Source of the DNA: Vibrio sp. MEBiC08052
GTDB lineage: Bacteria > Pseudomonadota > Gammaproteobacteria > Enterobacterales > Vibrionaceae
Reading direction: 5' to 3'
Assembly (NCBI RefSeq): GCF_001506075.1
Contig: NZ_KQ947475.1
Location: 2,264,390-2,328,389, forward strand
DNA length: 64,000 bases
Positions 24,273-33,577 of the stretch are shown here, piece after piece (the stretch's first letter is position 1; each line of letters begins with the position of its first letter). The notes beneath the pieces are model-generated. The model did not search any database. It was not told the origin of the DNA and saw only the letters and a program-made list of their open reading frames with translations. The position numbers were made by a program, and so were the translations under genes.

Positions 24273-24780
24273 ACAAGCGTTCATTTGGGATATTGTCGTC
24301 CGCATCACACACTGGACAACGGCGGCACTGTTTTTATCCAATTACTTTTTGACAGAAGAAGGGAGTCCGCTTCACCAGTGGATTGGCTATATAGTTATCG
24401 CTGTCGTCGGGATTCGTTTGCTTTGGGGGCTGATAGCCCGTTCTCCGGCACGATTATCTGCATTCAAGCCTTCTGTTCCCGACGCATTGGAACATCTCAA
24501 AGAGGTGCTGGTGACCAAAAAAGACGAACATATCGGCCATAACCCGGCGGGTGCAATCATGATCTGGCTGATGTGGTTTCTCATTCTGAGTACCGCCACA
24601 ACGGGATGGTTATCTGAGACCGACTGGTTCTGGGGAGAGGATTGGATGATTGAAATCCATGAGTTCTTCGCCAATGCCACAATGGGTGCGGTCACCATCC
24701 ACGTGTGTGCCATTATCCTGATGAGTAAGCTGACACAATTTGCTTACGTCAGAACCATGTTGTGGCGCCACAGAGACTAA
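24265..24780 (+). CDS. Cytochrome b561-type membrane haem protein
   Basis: Protein of 171 residues with four hydrophobic segments and His residues placed for haem binding: RITHWTTAA (helix 1), HQWIGYIVIA (helix 2), and HEFFANATMGAVTIHV (helix 4). It belongs to the b-type cytochrome family that includes the Ni/Fe-hydrogenase cytochrome b subunit and cytochrome b561. It should pass electrons between the quinone pool and a periplasmic partner, here probably the PepSY protein whose gene overlaps it. Confidence 0.9.
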   Translation: MTKQAFIWDIVVRITHWTTAALFLSNYFLTEEGSPLHQWIGYIVIAVVGIRLLWGLIARSPARLSAFKPSVPDALEHLKEVLVTKKDEHIGHNPAGAIMIWLMWFLILSTATTGWLSETDWFWGEDWMIEIHEFFANATMGAVTIHVCAIILMSKLTQFAYVRTMLWRHRD

Positions 24781-24794
24781 CCAATCCCCATTCA

Positions 24795-24824
24795 AAGCCC
24801 CTTTGCGTTCAGGGGCTTCTTTTC
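24795..24824 (+). terminator. Rho-independent terminator after the cytochrome b gene
   Basis: AAGCCCCT at 24795-24802 pairs with AGGGGCTT at 24811-24818 around an 8-nt loop, followed by CTTTTC. Confidence 0.8.
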
Positions 24825-24994
24825 TCTCGACAAGAAGCACGTCTACGTCGTTCTATAGCCCGTCCCCAAATCATCTATGATGGATTTACATCACCAAGAC
24901 CTTGCTTCAAGTCATCCTCACTTACAGTTATGATACGTACACAGAAATACCATGATTGACCTGTTTCAATCCTCACCTTCACCAAGGAGTTCTC

Positions 24995-25663
24995 GTGTCC
25001 ACTGTATTTCATTTTCGCGCTTGCCTGTTCGATTTAGATGGTACTCTCATTGATTCAATCGCAGCCGTTCAGCGTGCCTGGACAGCATTTGCCACGCGTC
25101 AGGCACTTGATCCAGCACACATTCTGCATCATATTCACGGACGTCCTGCCAGCGAGTCAGTCGCCAAATTTATGGCGGGCCAGTCTCAGTCTGAGATTGA
25201 GAAAGAGATTGCTTGGTTAAAAGAGGCTGAATCGCAAGATACTGCGGGAATCGTCCCAATAACGGGTGCGATTGATTTTCTGCATCAGTTAAACAACCGC
25301 CATGTACCATGGGCGATTGTCACTTCCGGTAATGAATCGGTAGCTCATGCCAGAATCAAAGCGGCCAATATACCCAAACCAGAAATCGTCATTACCGCCG
25401 ATCAGATTACCCGTGGAAAACCGGATCCTGAACCTTACCAACTCGGTGCGCAGGCTCTCGGTTTGAAAGCAGAGGAATGTCTGGTGTTTGAAGATGCTAT
25501 CGCAGGGGTACAATCCGGGCTGGCAGCCGGATGTCCGGTTATCGGGCTGCTCACACAGGTACAAGATGCACAAGCATTACAGGGCGTGAGCACCATTTCA
25601 GACTATACCCAACTGGCACTGGAACAAGATAGCGAAGGATTCCGGCTGCATCTGCCGTTGTAA
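24995..25663 (+). CDS. HAD-superfamily (subfamily IA) sugar-phosphatase-like hydrolase
   Basis: Protein of 222 residues using a GTG start at 24995, chosen because AAGGAG lies 5 nt upstream. HAD motifs: LFDLDGTLIDS (nucleophile and acid Asp), VTSGN (motif II), K in RGKPDPEPY (motif III) and FEDAIAGVQSG (motif IV). The sequence resembles YfbT/YniC-like sugar phosphatases, which dephosphorylate small sugar phosphates in the cytoplasm. It is a single-gene unit with its own terminator. Confidence 0.9.
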   Translation: MSTVFHFRACLFDLDGTLIDSIAAVQRAWTAFATRQALDPAHILHHIHGRPASESVAKFMAGQSQSEIEKEIAWLKEAESQDTAGIVPITGAIDFLHQLNNRHVPWAIVTSGNESVAHARIKAANIPKPEIVITADQITRGKPDPEPYQLGAQALGLKAEECLVFEDAIAGVQSGLAAGCPVIGLLTQVQDAQALQGVSTISDYTQLALEQDSEGFRLHLPL

Positions 25664-25695
25664 CAACTGCGAAAAGCTGAGTCGATAAACGATTG

Positions 25696-25726
25696 ATGGC
25701 AAGTCAATAGGACTTGCCATTATTTT
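25696..25726. terminator. Bidirectional terminator between convergent genes
   Basis: ATGGCAAGTC at 25696-25705 pairs perfectly with GACTTGCCAT at 25711-25720 (loop AATAG). It is followed by TATTTTATTT on the plus strand. It lies 33 bp after the HAD phosphatase stop and 65 bp beyond the end of the leftward ABC operon. Confidence 0.8.
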
Positions 25727-25784
25727 ATTTCTAATTATTTGTTTTAATTCATTTTTATTGAGGAAATAGACTGTGAGCGAAACC

Positions 25785-26888
25785 TCAATCCAAAGATTTC
25801 TTAAACCGCATGGAGGCAACCACTAAGCCAAGCAGGGTAAATCCAATCATCCATAGTGTGTCGCGCCACAAATCGATCAGGTCTGCACCTCTGAGAACAA
25901 TGCCGCGAATCATCCGCATAAAATGTGTCGCGGGTAAGACTTCGGCAATCCACTGCGCGAGCACAGGCATTCCCTCGTAAGGAAAGATGAACCCGGACAG
26001 CAAGATCGAAGGCAGTAAGATAAACACGGTCATCTGCATCGCCTGTAGTTGGGTTGTTGCAATCGTTGAAATCATCAATCCCAGCGTCAAACTGGCTGAA
26101 ATAAATAATAACGTTCCCCACAAGATCTGACTGAATGCCCCGTGAATCGGCACATCAAAAATAACATGGCCCAATCCCAGAATAATGCACACCTGAATCA
26201 GACCAATAAATATATAAGGAATAATTTTCGCGACCATTAATTCCATCGGATGAACCGGTGTGGTGATCAACAGTTCCAGATTACCGCGTTCCCGCTCGCG
26301 GACAATCGCGGCACTGGTAAACAGAATCATGGTCATGGTCAGAATGACGCCGAGTAAACCGGGAACAATATTGACAGCCGAACGCCGGCTTGGATTGTAA
26401 TAGAGTGCGACATTAAATGTTTGCACCGTCGCCTCAGCCCAATGGCTCTGAAGGCCGAGTCCGCTGAGAGACATGTGCTGTAACCCCATCACTGCCGAAC
26501 TGATCATCGTATCGGAACCATCGACAATCCACTGACCCAACACCCGCCCCTGAACCCAACGCTGATCCAAATCTTTCGGCAAAATCATTGCCGCCCGGAC
26601 AATCCCCCGGTGAATGGCTTGTTCCGCTTCTTTGGCTGTCGCATAGTGCTTGGTGATATCCACAACCTGAGTCACCCGCACCGCTTCAGTCAGCATTCTG
26701 CCGGTTACACTTTCACTTAGGTCCACCACCGCAACCGGAACATGACGAACATTGGTATTAATCGCAAAACCAAACAAAATCAATTGAATCAATGGGATCA
26801 TCACCACCATGCCGAATGTAATCCGATCCCGAGAAAGTTGACGCAACTCTTTTACCATCACGGCTTTCATCCGGTATAAAGAATTCAC
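25785..26888 (-). CDS. ABC-2 type efflux permease (YhhJ/YbhS/YbhR-like)
   Basis: Inner-membrane protein of 367 residues. It starts at GTG 26888, overlapping the ATPase stop by 4 bp (GTGA). An N-terminal TM (MVVMIPLIQLILFGFAI) is followed by a large periplasmic domain with a DLSESVTGRMLTEA segment, then five TM segments including the ABC-2 signature RERERGNLELLITTPVHPMELMVAKIIPY. It exports drugs or other hydrophobic compounds together with the preceding ATPase and lipoprotein adaptor. Confidence 0.92.
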   Translation of the reverse strand: MNSLYRMKAVMVKELRQLSRDRITFGMVVMIPLIQLILFGFAINTNVRHVPVAVVDLSESVTGRMLTEAVRVTQVVDITKHYATAKEAEQAIHRGIVRAAMILPKDLDQRWVQGRVLGQWIVDGSDTMISSAVMGLQHMSLSGLGLQSHWAEATVQTFNVALYYNPSRRSAVNIVPGLLGVILTMTMILFTSAAIVRERERGNLELLITTPVHPMELMVAKIIPYIFIGLIQVCIILGLGHVIFDVPIHGAFSQILWGTLLFISASLTLGLMISTIATTQLQAMQMTVFILLPSILLSGFIFPYEGMPVLAQWIAEVLPATHFMRMIRGIVLRGADLIDLWRDTLWMIGFTLLGLVVASMRFKKSLD

Positions 26889-27811
26889 TGCCGTTTCTCC
26901 CCGGTGACACTGACAAATACGTCTTCCAGACAGGGGCGCACTACGGCAATTTCTGCATTCGCCAATGTCGGTACCTGAGCTTTCAACCACTCGACCGGAG
27001 CTGCGACATCTTGTTGAATGAGTACGCGTAGTCGAATTCCTAATTGGGCGGCCGAGCGGATTTGAGGCAGCGTCAGTAAATGTTCTTTCAATCCCCGGAG
27101 GTTCTCTGCCCGGACTTCCACCACACGCACACCCATGTCACGCATGAGTTGCTCCGGTTCACCGTCGGCGCGAATCCGGCCAGAATCCATAATCGCCAAT
27201 CGATGACAACGTTCCGCTTCATCCATATAGTGGGATGTCACCAGAATGGTCGTCCCCAGCGCGGAGAGATCAAACAGTTGCTCCCAGAACTCTCGCCGGT
27301 TTTCCGGATCGACGGCTGACGTCGGTTCATCCAGAAATAGCAGTTCAGGGTGATGCATCGTTGCTGCGGCCAGAGACAAACGCTGTTTCTGCCCGCCACT
27401 CATCCCACTAACCCGTTGTTTGCATCGCTGATCCAGCCCATAGGTCCGGAGCTGCTCAGTGAGACGCTGTCTGAGCTGCCGATGACCCATACCGAAAATC
27501 TGCCCGATAAACTGCAAGTTTTCTTCGACAGTGAGATCATCGTAGAGTGAGAATTTTTGTGTCATGTAGCCGATTTTCAACCGCAGGCGTTCTGATTCCC
27601 GGGGAATATCCAGTCCCAGAACATTCACCTGCCCTGACGTGGGATGCAATAAACCAGTGAGAACCCGAATCGTAGTTGACTTACCACAACCATTCGGTCC
27701 GAGAAAACCATAAATCGAACCTTTCGGTATCCTTAACCGAACGTCCTCAATTGCAGTAAAATCACCAAATCGCTTCACAACATTTTCTGCTTCAATTGCA
27801 TACGTTGTCAC
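26885..27811 (-). CDS. ABC-2 type efflux ATPase (YbhF-like)
   Basis: ATPase of 308 residues with Walker A GPNGCGKST, Q-loop MTQKFSLYDDLTVEENL, signature SGMSGGQKQR, Walker B LLFLDEPTSAVDP and H-loop VTSHYMDEAERC. The C-terminal 85 residues form the extension common in the CcmA/DrrA type. It is a single half, unlike YbhF with two ATPase units. It overlaps both neighbours by 4 bp, so the adaptor, ATPase and permease are one operon. Confidence 0.93.
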   Translation of the reverse strand: MTTYAIEAENVVKRFGDFTAIEDVRLRIPKGSIYGFLGPNGCGKSTTIRVLTGLLHPTSGQVNVLGLDIPRESERLRLKIGYMTQKFSLYDDLTVEENLQFIGQIFGMGHRQLRQRLTEQLRTYGLDQRCKQRVSGMSGGQKQRLSLAAATMHHPELLFLDEPTSAVDPENRREFWEQLFDLSALGTTILVTSHYMDEAERCHRLAIMDSGRIRADGEPEQLMRDMGVRVVEVRAENLRGLKEHLLTLPQIRSAAQLGIRLRVLIQQDVAAPVEWLKAQVPTLANAEIAVVRPCLEDVFVSVTGEKRQ

Positions 27812-28764
27812 GGTCTGAGCCCTCCGAGTTCAACCTGGGCCGGAATGCCGGAAGGTAGCGATTGCGCCGAATCATCCAAATCAATTTCAGCCAGATACAT
27901 CAACCGAGAGCGTTCTTCCTCCGTTAAGGCGTAGTAAGGAGTAAAAGACGGTTCATCCGATACGCGACGAACTTTGCCCCGAAAGACCGTTTCGACACCA
28001 TCGACATGGACATTGACCATCAACCCGGCAGTCACCTGAGTCCGATATCGTGCTGGCACATAAACCCGGGCATAAGGCACCCGGCCGGCTTCAATCACGG
28101 CAACCGCCTGATTGACCATCACCCGTTCTCCAAGTTGATAAGGCAGGCTATCCAGAACCCCGTCTCGTGTTGCGACAATCGTCAACTCATTCAGTTGGTG
28201 CTGTTGTAACATCACACCAGCGGTTGCGGCATCTAGTGCCGCTTTCGCCTGTTCGATATCTTCCAACCGGGAACCTGAGGTCAGTTTAGCAAATGCTTCT
28301 CTGGCAGCATTCAACTCAGCTTTGGCTGTATCTCGGTTAGCCAGCGCCCTATCTTTTTCCGACTGGCTGCTAAGTTTCTTTGCGACCAGCTCACGGGTAC
28401 GCTGATAATTTTTTTCTGCTTCAATAAAACGGGCTTCAGCACGAACGACATCGGCTTGCGCGGTCGCAATGTCTTCCGGACGTTCTCCATTGGTGAGTTT
28501 CTGCAAATAGGCTTTTGCTTGCGCCTGTTCAGCGACGGCCAGTGCCAACTGCATCACCTGACGTTGCCGATCGAGTTGTACCAATACCTGCCCTTGGGTC
28601 ACTGGCGTCCCTTCTTTCACCGGTAAGTCACGGATAATTTCGTTAGCCGTTGCAGTCAGAGTGACCCGATCACGTTCTAAAGTTCCCAATGCAACGTTAT
28701 CTTCATCAGTTTGACAAGCGGTAAGTAAGATCATCAGGATGGCATAGTAAATCAGTCGCTGCAT
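27808..28764 (-). CDS. HlyD-family lipoprotein adaptor of the ABC-2 exporter
   Basis: Protein of 318 residues with a lipoprotein signal (LMILLTAC, modified Cys17). A lipoyl half-domain, a coiled-coil hairpin with two similar segments (LTNGERPEDIATAQADVVRAEA and LTSGSRLEDIEQAKAALDAATA) and a beta-barrel part follow. It resembles YhiI/YbhG adaptors. It should bridge the permease towards an outer-membrane channel encoded elsewhere. It is the first gene of the three-gene efflux operon. Confidence 0.92.
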   Translation of the reverse strand: MQRLIYYAILMILLTACQTDEDNVALGTLERDRVTLTATANEIIRDLPVKEGTPVTQGQVLVQLDRQRQVMQLALAVAEQAQAKAYLQKLTNGERPEDIATAQADVVRAEARFIEAEKNYQRTRELVAKKLSSQSEKDRALANRDTAKAELNAAREAFAKLTSGSRLEDIEQAKAALDAATAGVMLQQHQLNELTIVATRDGVLDSLPYQLGERVMVNQAVAVIEAGRVPYARVYVPARYRTQVTAGLMVNVHVDGVETVFRGKVRRVSDEPSFTPYYALTEEERSRLMYLAEIDLDDSAQSLPSGIPAQVELGGLRP

Positions 28765-28813
28765 TGATACTTCTCCACGATTTAGATGAGCGTTTGTCAG
28801 TCAGGTGAAAACT

Positions 28814-30373
28814 TTACAAATCAGATGAGGGCTTCATCCGCTCAACCAATGTTGCTAAGGATGTTGGTTCGCCAATATAGTAGCCCTGAGCCATATGACA
28901 TCCTATCTGGTGTAACAGCTCCAATTGTTCTTTGGATTCTACACCTTCAGCCATGATCGACAAGTTGAGATGCTTTGCCATGGAAATCAACGTTGCAATC
29001 ACATATCGATCCCGTTCTGAATTCACCAGCGCATGGGTAAATAGTTGATCAATTTTCAAACAACTGATCGGTAGATCTTTCAACCGTCTCAGACAAGAGT
29101 AACCAATCCCAAAATCATCAATGGCCACATGAATACCAAGATCTCTTAACTCAGTGATCTTCTGCCGGACATCGTCAAATATGTCACAGATTAATGCCGA
29201 CTCGGTCAATTCTAAAACGAGCTGATGCGGAGGAAATTCATAGGTCGATAATGCCCGCTGAATTTGATAAACAAAATCACTCATCCAAAAATGACGCGAT
29301 GTGATATTCACCCCCAGCCGCTGATCCGATCGCAAAAAAGATTGCGCATCTTCAAGTGCCTGATATAACGCCCATAAACCGATTTCTTCGATATGACCGG
29401 TTTCTTCGGCAATCTGAATCAATTGAATGGTCGGAATCTGTTTTCCTCTTAACTCCCAACGAATCAGTGCTTCATATCCGACGATCTGCTCATTTTTCAG
29501 TGATAATTGTGGCTGATACTCCATAGAGAAAGTTTTATTTTGCAACGCTACTTTCAGGTCAGATTCAAGCTGATAACGGGCATATAACGTCTCGGTCATA
29601 CGGCCTGTATAACGCTCAATTTGGCCGGTTCGGGTGACCTTAGAGTGATACATGGCGATATCCGAGGCTTTGAGTAAATCGGTTGCTGTCTCACCGTCTT
29701 CAGGATAAATTGCTACACCAGCACTAAAACGTAGCGTCAGATCATTTTCATCTAACCGATAGGATTCATCTTGTATTGACTTAATTCGCGCCAGTATCGG
29801 TGCAAGCTCATCTTCATCGGTCAGTTCGAGTAAAACTAAATATTCATCCCCGCCTAAACGCCCGACAAGGTCACCTTTGCGGATCGAATGACGTAACCGC
29901 TCACCAAATACTTGTAATAACTGATCCCCCTTTGCATGACCATAGGTATCATTGACCATTTTGAAATTATCCAGATCAATAAATATAACGGCCACCTGAA
30001 ATCTCAACCGCTCTGATCGGTGCAACATTTGTGTTAAACATTCCAGAGAATAAACTCGGTTTGGTAATTGGCTCACCTGATCGAAAAAAGCCTTATCCGA
30101 TATTTCATGGAGAAGGTCGCGTAAATCTTGCATCCGGCGATAAGCATAAAAAATCCCACCCAGACCAAACCATAAAACAATCAACGTAATCTCATCCATT
30201 TCCCAATGTTCATGATGACGACTAAAAACGTAGAGCTGTTCGAACAGATCAACTTTGGTCATCAAAGAGATGAAAGACAATATCAGAGCAATGGCACAGA
30301 TATAGAAAAAGTCTCGTTTAGCGCGGTCTCGAATTTCTTTTTCCAGACTGGTCTGCATATATTTCTGTTTCAT
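28814..30373 (-). CDS. Membrane-bound GGDEF-EAL cyclic-di-GMP protein
   Basis: Protein of 519 residues: two TM segments (about 22-40 and 62-80), GGDEF domain (about 95-250) and EAL domain (about 265-515). The GGDEF site reads RLGGDEYLVLL, so the last Phe is Tyr. The EAL site looks intact: GYEALIRW, LELTESAL, DDFGIGYS, CLKID and MAEGVES. It is thus likely a phosphodiesterase, possibly bifunctional, that tunes c-di-GMP. There is no periplasmic sensor domain beyond a loop of about 20 residues. It is transcribed alone. Confidence 0.93.
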   Translation of the reverse strand: MKQKYMQTSLEKEIRDRAKRDFFYICAIALILSFISLMTKVDLFEQLYVFSRHHEHWEMDEITLIVLWFGLGGIFYAYRRMQDLRDLLHEISDKAFFDQVSQLPNRVYSLECLTQMLHRSERLRFQVAVIFIDLDNFKMVNDTYGHAKGDQLLQVFGERLRHSIRKGDLVGRLGGDEYLVLLELTDEDELAPILARIKSIQDESYRLDENDLTLRFSAGVAIYPEDGETATDLLKASDIAMYHSKVTRTGQIERYTGRMTETLYARYQLESDLKVALQNKTFSMEYQPQLSLKNEQIVGYEALIRWELRGKQIPTIQLIQIAEETGHIEEIGLWALYQALEDAQSFLRSDQRLGVNITSRHFWMSDFVYQIQRALSTYEFPPHQLVLELTESALICDIFDDVRQKITELRDLGIHVAIDDFGIGYSCLRRLKDLPISCLKIDQLFTHALVNSERDRYVIATLISMAKHLNLSIMAEGVESKEQLELLHQIGCHMAQGYYIGEPTSLATLVERMKPSSDL

Positions 30374-30920
30374 TGTGACTTATCATTTTGGAGGAGCACA
30401 GCCACCTCAAGTGAATCCTGATACCCCTGAGAGACAAATTAATTCAGCAGTGGTCAAACCAATGCTACCTGATGTAAAGCGTAGACCAAATTGTCACTTT
30501 ATTGACAAGGTTATTGAGTAAAGAGAATGCTATGCTATTCAAATATTCAGCGATATCAGATAAAAATATCGTTGTCCTCACGTCAACAGAATAAATCCCC
30601 GATAAGACTTACAATATAAAATATTAATGAAATGCATTTCATGAAATTATTCCATCTACCCCCACCAACAAAAACCAAATAAAACACCATTAACAAACTT
30701 TTAAAAAGATAAAATAATTAATTTACCACTGACTAAATGGTAAATTCATCTAAAAGTTGCTAGGGTAACGGGATATTTGTAAAGTGGGCTAAGTGAATCA
30801 AGTCAACTTGTCTAAGGTGTAGAATCCCAATGTTTCTTTCATTTGGGTCTCGATATCAACATACACTTTCACTTTATAAATACGATCACGGATGTCATTA
30901 CACAAAATCTGGAGTTTTAC
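30374..30920 (+). other. Long AT-rich upstream region of the opp operon
   Basis: No convincing gene is seen in these 547 bp between the divergent c-di-GMP gene and oppA. The last 200 bp are very AT-rich and carry the inverted repeat listed separately. In-frame codons from 30843 to oppA are probably leader. Confidence 0.6.
30720..30746. promoter_or_regulatory. 9-bp inverted repeat upstream of oppA, candidate operator
   Basis: AATTTACCA at 30720-30728 pairs perfectly with TGGTAAATT at 30738-30746 with 9 bp between. Two-fold symmetry with a 18-bp centre-to-centre spacing fits a dimeric regulator about 175 bp before oppA. The protein is unknown. Confidence 0.4.
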
Positions 30921-32552
30921 ATGAATAAAAATAAGATTTCCCGAGCAATGGTGTTGGGATTAGGCCTGACTCTAGCCGGCACAACATTACCATCCTATGC
31001 AGCACACGTTCCGGAAGGAACAAAACTGGCCCCGGTACAAGAATTGGTCCGAGGCAACGGTTCAGAAATCGAAACACTTGACCCCCAGAAGGTGAATGGT
31101 GTTCCCGGTGCGAACGTTGACAGAGATTTGTTTGAAGGACTGGTCAATGAAGATGGCTACGGCAATCTTGTCCCCGGTGTCGCCGATAAATGGGAAACCA
31201 AAGATAACAAAACTTTTACCTTCCATCTGCGTAAAACGGCAAAATGGTCAAATGGTGACCCCGTCACAGCAGATGATTTCGTTTACGGATGGCAACGCCT
31301 TGTCGATCCGGCAACCGCTTCACCTTATGCTGAATATTTGCAGTTAGGCAATGTTGTCAATGCAGAAGAGGTCGTTGCCGGTAAGAAAGACAAATCGACG
31401 CTGGGTATTAAGGCGATCGATACACACACACTTGAAGTCCATCTCGATAAGCCCACACCTTACTTTGTCAAAATGTTGGTTCACCAATCAACATTCCCGG
31501 CCCCACGTAAGGTGATTGAAAAATGGGGCAGTAAATGGACCCGCCCTGAACACTTTGTCGGCAATGGCGCTTACATACCTGAAAAGTGGGTCGTCAATGA
31601 GCGTTTAGTGCTCAAACGTAATCCGCTTTACTGGAATGACGCTGAAACCGTCATCAATAAAGTCACTTTTCTGCCAATTGAAAGTCAAAACGCAGAAATG
31701 AACCGATTCCTCGCGGGTGAAATGGATTCGACCTACGAAATGCCGGTAGAACACTTTAAACGACTCAAAAAAGAATACCCGGAATCGGTTTCTGTGACCG
31801 GATATCTGTGCAACTACTACTACGATTTCAATACGCGGAAGAAGCCGTTTGATGACGTTCGGGTCAGAAAAGCGCTCTCTTATGCGATTGACCGGGATAT
31901 CATTACTAAGGCCATTATGGGGCAAGGCCAAAAGCCGGCTTACGCCTTTACGCCAGACATTACTGCCGGTTTCACCCCACCGATGCCGGAATATGGTCAG
32001 TGGACGCAGAAAGAGCGCGATCAAAAAGCTCGTGAACTCTTAGCGGAAGTAGGTTATGACAAGAGTAACCCATTAACACTGACGCTGATTTACAACACGT
32101 CTGACAACCATAAAAAGGTTGCCACTGCGATTCAGTCGATGTGGAAACAAACCTTGGGTGTGAATGTCAATCTGGAAAATCAGGAATGGAAAACATTCTT
32201 GGACAACCGTCGTCAGGGTAACTTCGAAGTCGCTCGCGACGCTTGGTGTGGTGATTATAACGAAGCATCCACCTTCCTCTCTCAAATGCTCTCCAATAAC
32301 AGCGGTAACTATGCTCACTATCAAAGCAAAGCCTATGACGATGTCATGGAAAAAGCGATGCTGAGCACATCTGACGCTGAACGTGCCGACTACTATGCTC
32401 AGGCAGAGAAGTTGATTGCGCAGGATATGCCAGTTGCACCGACTTACCAATATGTGAAAGCACACTTACTCGCGCCTTATGTCGGTGGCTATCCAATCCA
32501 TAATGCGGGAGATATGACTTACACTCGGGATATGTATATCAAAGCCAAATAA
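30921..32552 (+). CDS. oppA: Periplasmic oligopeptide-binding protein OppA
   Basis: Protein of 543 residues of the peptide-binding (SBP_bac_5) family. Signal peptide MNKNKISRAMVLGLGLTLAGTTLPSYA; mature core with ETLDPQKVNGVPGANVDRDLFEGLV, WSNGDPVTADDFVYGWQRLVDP and VRKALSYAIDRDII, all typical of OppA. It binds peptides in the periplasm and delivers them to OppBC. The ATG at 30921 has CTGGAG upstream. First gene of a complete oppABCDF operon. Confidence 0.96.
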   Translation: MNKNKISRAMVLGLGLTLAGTTLPSYAAHVPEGTKLAPVQELVRGNGSEIETLDPQKVNGVPGANVDRDLFEGLVNEDGYGNLVPGVADKWETKDNKTFTFHLRKTAKWSNGDPVTADDFVYGWQRLVDPATASPYAEYLQLGNVVNAEEVVAGKKDKSTLGIKAIDTHTLEVHLDKPTPYFVKMLVHQSTFPAPRKVIEKWGSKWTRPEHFVGNGAYIPEKWVVNERLVLKRNPLYWNDAETVINKVTFLPIESQNAEMNRFLAGEMDSTYEMPVEHFKRLKKEYPESVSVTGYLCNYYYDFNTRKKPFDDVRVRKALSYAIDRDIITKAIMGQGQKPAYAFTPDITAGFTPPMPEYGQWTQKERDQKARELLAEVGYDKSNPLTLTLIYNTSDNHKKVATAIQSMWKQTLGVNVNLENQEWKTFLDNRRQGNFEVARDAWCGDYNEASTFLSQMLSNNSGNYAHYQSKAYDDVMEKAMLSTSDAERADYYAQAEKLIAQDMPVAPTYQYVKAHLLAPYVGGYPIHNAGDMTYTRDMYIKAK

Positions 32553-32644
32553 TTGATTCCGAGTCATCCATACAGGGCTGTATGACAGACGTCATACAGC
32601 CTTTCATTTCACAGTTGCAATTAAAAATACACAAGAGTGAGTTT

Positions 32645-33565
32645 ATGCTTAAATTCATTGCTAAACGGATATTGGAAGCCATACCGACGCTACTGGTGCT
32701 GATCACAATATCGTTTTTTCTCATGCGCTTTGCGCCCGGCAGCCCGTTCTCTTCAGAGCGAGCTGTAGCACCCCAAGTCCTGGCAAATATCAATGCCGAG
32801 TATGGACTGGATAAACCCATCATGGTTCAGTACTTCACTTATCTGAAAAATATTTTGCATGGCGATTTTGGTCCGTCTTTTAAATATAAAGATTTCAGTG
32901 TCAATGAATTGGTTGGAAAAGCCTTGCCAGTTTCAGCAAAAATCGGGGTAACCGCCTTTGTCTTTACCATCATTCTCGGCGTGACGATTGGCACGATCGC
33001 AGCCCTGAAGCAAAACACTTGGCTGGACTATTCATTAATGGCAACAACCATGTTGGGTATCGTCATCCCCTCTTTCGTCTTTGCACCGATACTGATCTTT
33101 ATCTTTGCCATTAATTTAGAGTGGTTACCGGCCGGGGGCTGGAATGACGGCTCGTTCCAATATATGGCACTGCCCGTTCTCGGTATGTCGTTGCTTTATA
33201 TTGCAACGTTTGCCCGGATTACCCGAGGCTCAATGATTGAAACCCTCAACAGTAACTTTATCCGCACCGCGAAAGCCAAAGGCCTCAGCTATGGGTACAT
33301 TGTTGTTCGTCATGCATTAAAGCCAGCGCTATTACCGGTTGTTTCTTATATGGGCCCCGCTTTTGTCGGCATTATTACCGGTTCGGTGGTCATCGAAACA
33401 ATCTTTGGCTTACCGGGAATCGGGAAGCTATTTGTGAACGCAGCCTTTAACCGGGATTATTCTCTGGTACTCGGGATTACCATCCTGATTGGATTTTTGT
33501 TTATTTTGTTCAACATGATCGTCGATATTCTTCTCGCCTATATCGATCCGAAAATCCGCTATTAG
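32645..33565 (+). CDS. oppB: Oligopeptide ABC transporter permease OppB
   Basis: Inner-membrane permease of 306 residues, the normal OppB length, starting MLKFIAKRILEAIPTLLVLITISFF. Six TM segments and the ATPase-contact loop EAA-like ARITRGSMIETLNSNFIRTAKAKGLSY are visible, ending IVDILLAYIDPKIRY. It lies 92 bp after oppA, a gap that often lets the binding protein be made in excess. The longer frame from 32582 lacks a ribosome site. Confidence 0.95.
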   Translation: MLKFIAKRILEAIPTLLVLITISFFLMRFAPGSPFSSERAVAPQVLANINAEYGLDKPIMVQYFTYLKNILHGDFGPSFKYKDFSVNELVGKALPVSAKIGVTAFVFTIILGVTIGTIAALKQNTWLDYSLMATTMLGIVIPSFVFAPILIFIFAINLEWLPAGGWNDGSFQYMALPVLGMSLLYIATFARITRGSMIETLNSNFIRTAKAKGLSYGYIVVRHALKPALLPVVSYMGPAFVGIITGSVVIETIFGLPGIGKLFVNAAFNRDYSLVLGITILIGFLFILFNMIVDILLAYIDPKIRY

Positions 33566-33577
33566 AGAGGCTGACAC

